A DNA stretch of 10,098 nt, from assembly GCA_002887195.1 (NCBI GenBank), contig PJAB01002177.1, forward strand, positions 1-10,098, written 5' to 3'. Made by a program: the position numbers and the translations under genes. The notes beneath the pieces were generated by a model. The model was not told the origin of the DNA, did not search any database, and saw nothing but the letters and a program-made list of their open reading frames with translations. Positions 8,326 through 10,098 of the stretch are shown piece after piece; positions within the stretch are counted from its first letter, which is position 1, and every line of letters begins with the position of its first letter. This stretch comes from Chrysochromulina parva (lineage: Eukaryota; Haptophyta; Prymnesiales; Chrysochromulinaceae).

Positions 8326-8463
8326 CACCCGACCAGCGCATCGCTCCTCCCTCTGCATTCCGGAGTCGGTATCGGCGGTGGGCGGTGGGCGGGGCGGTGA
8401 CGCGGGGCGCGCATGGGCATGGCCAACATGACATACGTAGTACATGTACTGTCGCCCCCACTT

Positions 8464-9969
8464 TCAGTTCTCGAGGACCACTCCGGCACGCTGCCACGCG
8501 AGCGTTGCGTCCTTGGTATAGGCCTCTCTTAGGCGCGGCTTGCGCCCGTCGGCGCCCGTCTGCCAGACGCCATCCTGCCACCACTCCGCGCGCAGCTGAT
8601 CGAGAAGCCCTTCGCAGGTCTCGTCGAGGTACCCTAGTAGCGCCTCGGGGGTCGACAGGTCAACCGCCTCGGCGCGCAGTCGGCAAAAGACATGCAGCAT
8701 CGAGATGAACAGCCCGCGTAGGTGGGCGGGCAGACCGGGTACGCCCGCGACGGCGCTGCCGCTGATAGTCGGGCCGGCAGTCCGTAGCAGCTGTAGCTGC
8801 TCACGAAGGCGCGTCGACGTCGCACTGGAGGCGCGCGAGGCTCCCAAGGCAAGCACGTAGTCGGCACCGACGGCGAGCTGCCGTTGGGCCTCGCCCTGGT
8901 CGAGCTTGAGCACTTCCCACATGCGTACCAGGCTTGCGAAGGCGGCGGCGGAGGCGACGAGGGGTCTGGGCGGCAGTTGGGAGGTGCGCGAGACCCATGG
9001 CGATGGGGCGCGAGATCCATCGCGAGATCCATCGCGAGATCCATCGCGAGATCCATCGCGAGATCCATCCCGAGATCCATCGCGAGATCCATCGCGAGAT
9101 CCATCGCGAGATCCATCCCGAGATCCATCGCGAGATCCATCGCGAGATCCATCGCGAGATCCATCGCGAGATCCATCGGTCGCGCCCCACCGCTCGAGCG
9201 ACACCCCGGACGCCGCCGCAAGCAGAAAGTGATGGCCGACCGGCGTGCCCGGCTGCAGCAGGCGCACGAGGATCGAGAGAGGCTCGACGGCGGCTTGCCG
9301 CATGGCATTCGAGGCGCACAGCCCGTCACACGCCCGCCGCGCCTCACGCAAGCAAAGGGTCGCCACCGCCGCCATCTCGGCGTCGTTCAGCTCACGCATA
9401 CGCACCGGGCACGGCTCGTCATCGGCGGCCGCCGTCATCCCTGCCCGAGCTGCGTCCTCCACCTCTGCCTCCGCGATAGCCATCGCCTCGAGCGTCGTCT
9501 TGAGCGCATCGTCATCCGACTGCGCACCCGCCGCGCCGTTGGAATCGCAGGGCGTGAGATCGCTGCTAATGAGCGCTGCCGCGAGCACCGCACCGAGCGC
9601 CGCATCAGGCTCCATGTCCGGGGGCAGCGTCGCCGCGGCCGCACGCATACGTGCAGTGTCGAAGCCCACGGCGACCGAAAGTCGGCGTGGGTCGACTGAC
9701 GGACCGCCGAAGAGGGCGTCGCCGAAGGCCACGTCGTCTCCGAAGGCGGCGAGAGGCTCGAAGGCGAGCTCGAAAAAGTCAAGGAGCGCCGCGCGCGACG
9801 CCTTCGCTATCTTACGAAGCTCGGTCACCTTGCGAGGGCCCGACACCTTCGCTCGGAGCGCTTCGACGGCAAAGGGGACCGCGCGCCAAAACGAAGGGTG
9901 CACACGGAAGCCGAGGGATGCGGAGAAGCGGAGGGCGCGCACTAGCCTCAGCGGGTCGTCGCGCAGCAC
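8464..9969 (-). CDS. Class II tRNA nucleotidyltransferase (CCA-adding), last exon, 5' partial
   Basis: This is the terminal exon of 501 residues. It starts after a splice acceptor (CATGCAG, intron ending at 9970) and ends at TGA 8464-8466. The first residues are V-L-R-D-D-P-L-R, followed by R-A-L-R-F and L-G-F. This is motif D ([E/D]-D-x-x-R) of class II CCA-adding enzymes, whose side chains pair with the incoming CTP or ATP. A helical R-K-V-T-E-L-R-K-I segment follows, matching the neck region. The catalytic DxD head domain must lie in upstream exons outside the window. The enzyme adds or repairs the 3' CCA of tRNAs. Residues 265-320 of this exon are fourteen Asp-Gly-Ser-Arg repeats, not part of the family, probably a surface loop in the body or tail. 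The last 150 residues resemble nothing I recognise. A bacterial-type poly(A) polymerase is the main alternative. Confidence 0.8.
   Translation of the reverse strand: MLRDDPLRLVRALRFSASLGFRVHPSFWRAVPFAVEALRAKVSGPRKVTELRKIAKASRAALLDFFELAFEPLAAFGDDVAFGDALFGGPSVDPRRLSVAVGFDTARMRAAAATLPPDMEPDAALGAVLAAALISSDLTPCDSNGAAGAQSDDDALKTTLEAMAIAEAEVEDAARAGMTAAADDEPCPVRMRELNDAEMAAVATLCLREARRACDGLCASNAMRQAAVEPLSILVRLLQPGTPVGHHFLLAAASGVSLERWGATDGSRDGSRDGSRDGSRDGSRDGSRDGSRDGSRDGSRDGSRDGSRDGSRDGSRDGSRAPSPWVSRTSQLPPRPLVASAAAFASLVRMWEVLKLDQGEAQRQLAVGADYVLALGASRASSATSTRLREQLQLLRTAGPTISGSAVAGVPGLPAHLRGLFISMLHVFCRLRAEAVDLSTPEALLGYLDETCEGLLDQLRAEWWQDGVWQTGADGRKPRLREAYTKDATLAWQRAGVVLEN
9010..9179 (-). repeat. 12-bp coding minisatellite, 14 copies, (Asp-Gly-Ser-Arg)14
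   Basis: The unit GAGATCCATCGC (plus strand) repeats from 9012 to 9179 without indels. Copies 5 (9060) and 9 (9108) end in CCC instead of CGC, and the last ends in CGG. Read on the minus strand, the CCC variants change CGC to CGG, both Arg, so the peptide repeat stays perfect (codons 9010-9177). The two variants are four units apart, which suggests a block duplication of 48 bp. Confidence 0.95.
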
Positions 9970-10098
9970 CTGCATGCGATGAGGGAGGCCATCAGCATGC
10001 AATGAGGGAGGCCATCAGCATGCAATGAGGGAGGCCATCAGCATGCAATGAGGGAGGCCATCAGCATGCAATGAGGGAGGCCATCAGCATGCAATGAG
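9970..10098 (-). other. 3' end of an intron in the CCA-enzyme gene
   Basis: Read on the minus strand, the sequence ends in GCATGCAG at 9970 and the conserved coding frame starts at 9969. The frame upstream reaches TGA within the first repeat copy and no ATG precedes the conserved block, so the exon must be entered by splicing. A branch-point-like CTGAT (A at 9992) lies 22 bases from the acceptor G, followed by CCTCCCTC. The donor lies outside the window. Confidence 0.7.
9981..10098. repeat. 23-bp tandem array, five perfect copies
   Basis: Copies begin at 9981, 10004, 10027, 10050 and 10073. A sixth begins at 10096 and runs off the window. Each holds GAGGGAGGCC, then ATCAGCATGC, then AAT. The flank at 9970-9980 is a degenerate partial copy (CTGCATGCGAT against CAGCATGCAAT). 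Five identical copies imply recent expansion. Confidence 0.95.

Larger units (their letters stand above)
7910..8463. other. Convergent intergenic region rich in short palindromes
   Basis: This lies between the 3' ends of two convergent genes, and no gene is supported. TGTAA at 7933-7937, 24 bases after the stop, could be a poly(A) signal, though that motif is established for green algae rather than this lineage. Other structure: GTGACCGGACCAT at 8057-8069 and 8218-8230; CCGGTACCGG at 8170-8179 and further CGGTAC copies to 8203; TATATA at 8302-8307; GTGCACGTGCAC at 8314-8325; a G-rich run at 8374-8397; and GTACATGTAC at 8440-8449. Confidence 0.5.

Noticed and set aside
8133..8708. Plus-strand frame of 191 residues after the TATATA
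   Set aside because: It runs into the antisense of the CCA exon and has Arg/Ala-rich composition typical of GC-rich shadow frames.
8884..9699. Long plus-strand frame of 271 residues
   Set aside because: It is antisense to the conserved CCA-enzyme exon and owes its length to the stop-free 12-bp repeat and high GC.
9970..10002. Translation start of the CCA enzyme within the repeat array
   Set aside because: The first codon there is TTG, not ATG. The head domain of the enzyme would be missing, and a good splice acceptor lies directly before the conserved motif.
9981..10098. CRISPR-like array
   Set aside because: The units are contiguous with no spacers, and the surrounding genes are eukaryotic.

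Overview
The window looks like nuclear DNA from a GC-rich unicellular alga. A haptophyte is my best guess, mainly because the large membrane protein at 3342-7909 resembles haptophyte predicted proteins I recall; a related protist is possible. The eukaryotic signs are direct: GT-AG introns whose removal restores one reading frame, no operon-like packing, a eukaryote-type CCA-adding enzyme exon, minisatellites in coding and intronic DNA, and long intergenic stretches with simple repeats.

Layout. 1-167: a hairpin-like 16-bp inverted repeat and short direct repeats. 168-929 (+): a small Cys-rich protein with a possible PARP-type zinc finger, otherwise unrecognised. 930-1317: intergenic, pyrimidine-rich. 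1318-2484 (+): a single-exon alpha/beta hydrolase of the YheT/ABHD1-3 (EMB8-like) group. 2485-3341: intergenic, with several tandem repeats and a TATAAA. 3342-7909 (+): one gene that I reconstruct from four exons (3342-3777, 3866-4931, 5094-6000, 6185-7909). It encodes 1377 residues: a TIR-like domain, a multi-pass membrane core, and a second TIR-like domain that is itself split by a membrane hairpin. 7910-8463: a convergent intergenic region rich in short palindromes. 8464-9969 (-): the last exon of a class II tRNA nucleotidyltransferase, with a 14-copy Asp-Gly-Ser-Arg repeat inside the protein. Its upstream intron (9970 to the window end) is a 23-bp tandem array at the splice acceptor.

The genes do not obviously form one pathway. 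The most interesting item is the double TIR-like membrane protein. Its two cytoplasmic-type domains share three motif blocks in the same order, including W-T-V-[FY]-E, where TIR NAD-hydrolases carry their glutamate. This suggests a membrane-anchored signalling or NAD-cleaving protein, but no function is proven. The second is the splice-acceptor minisatellite, in which every copy carries a branch-point-like CTGAT, a pyrimidine run and a near-acceptor.
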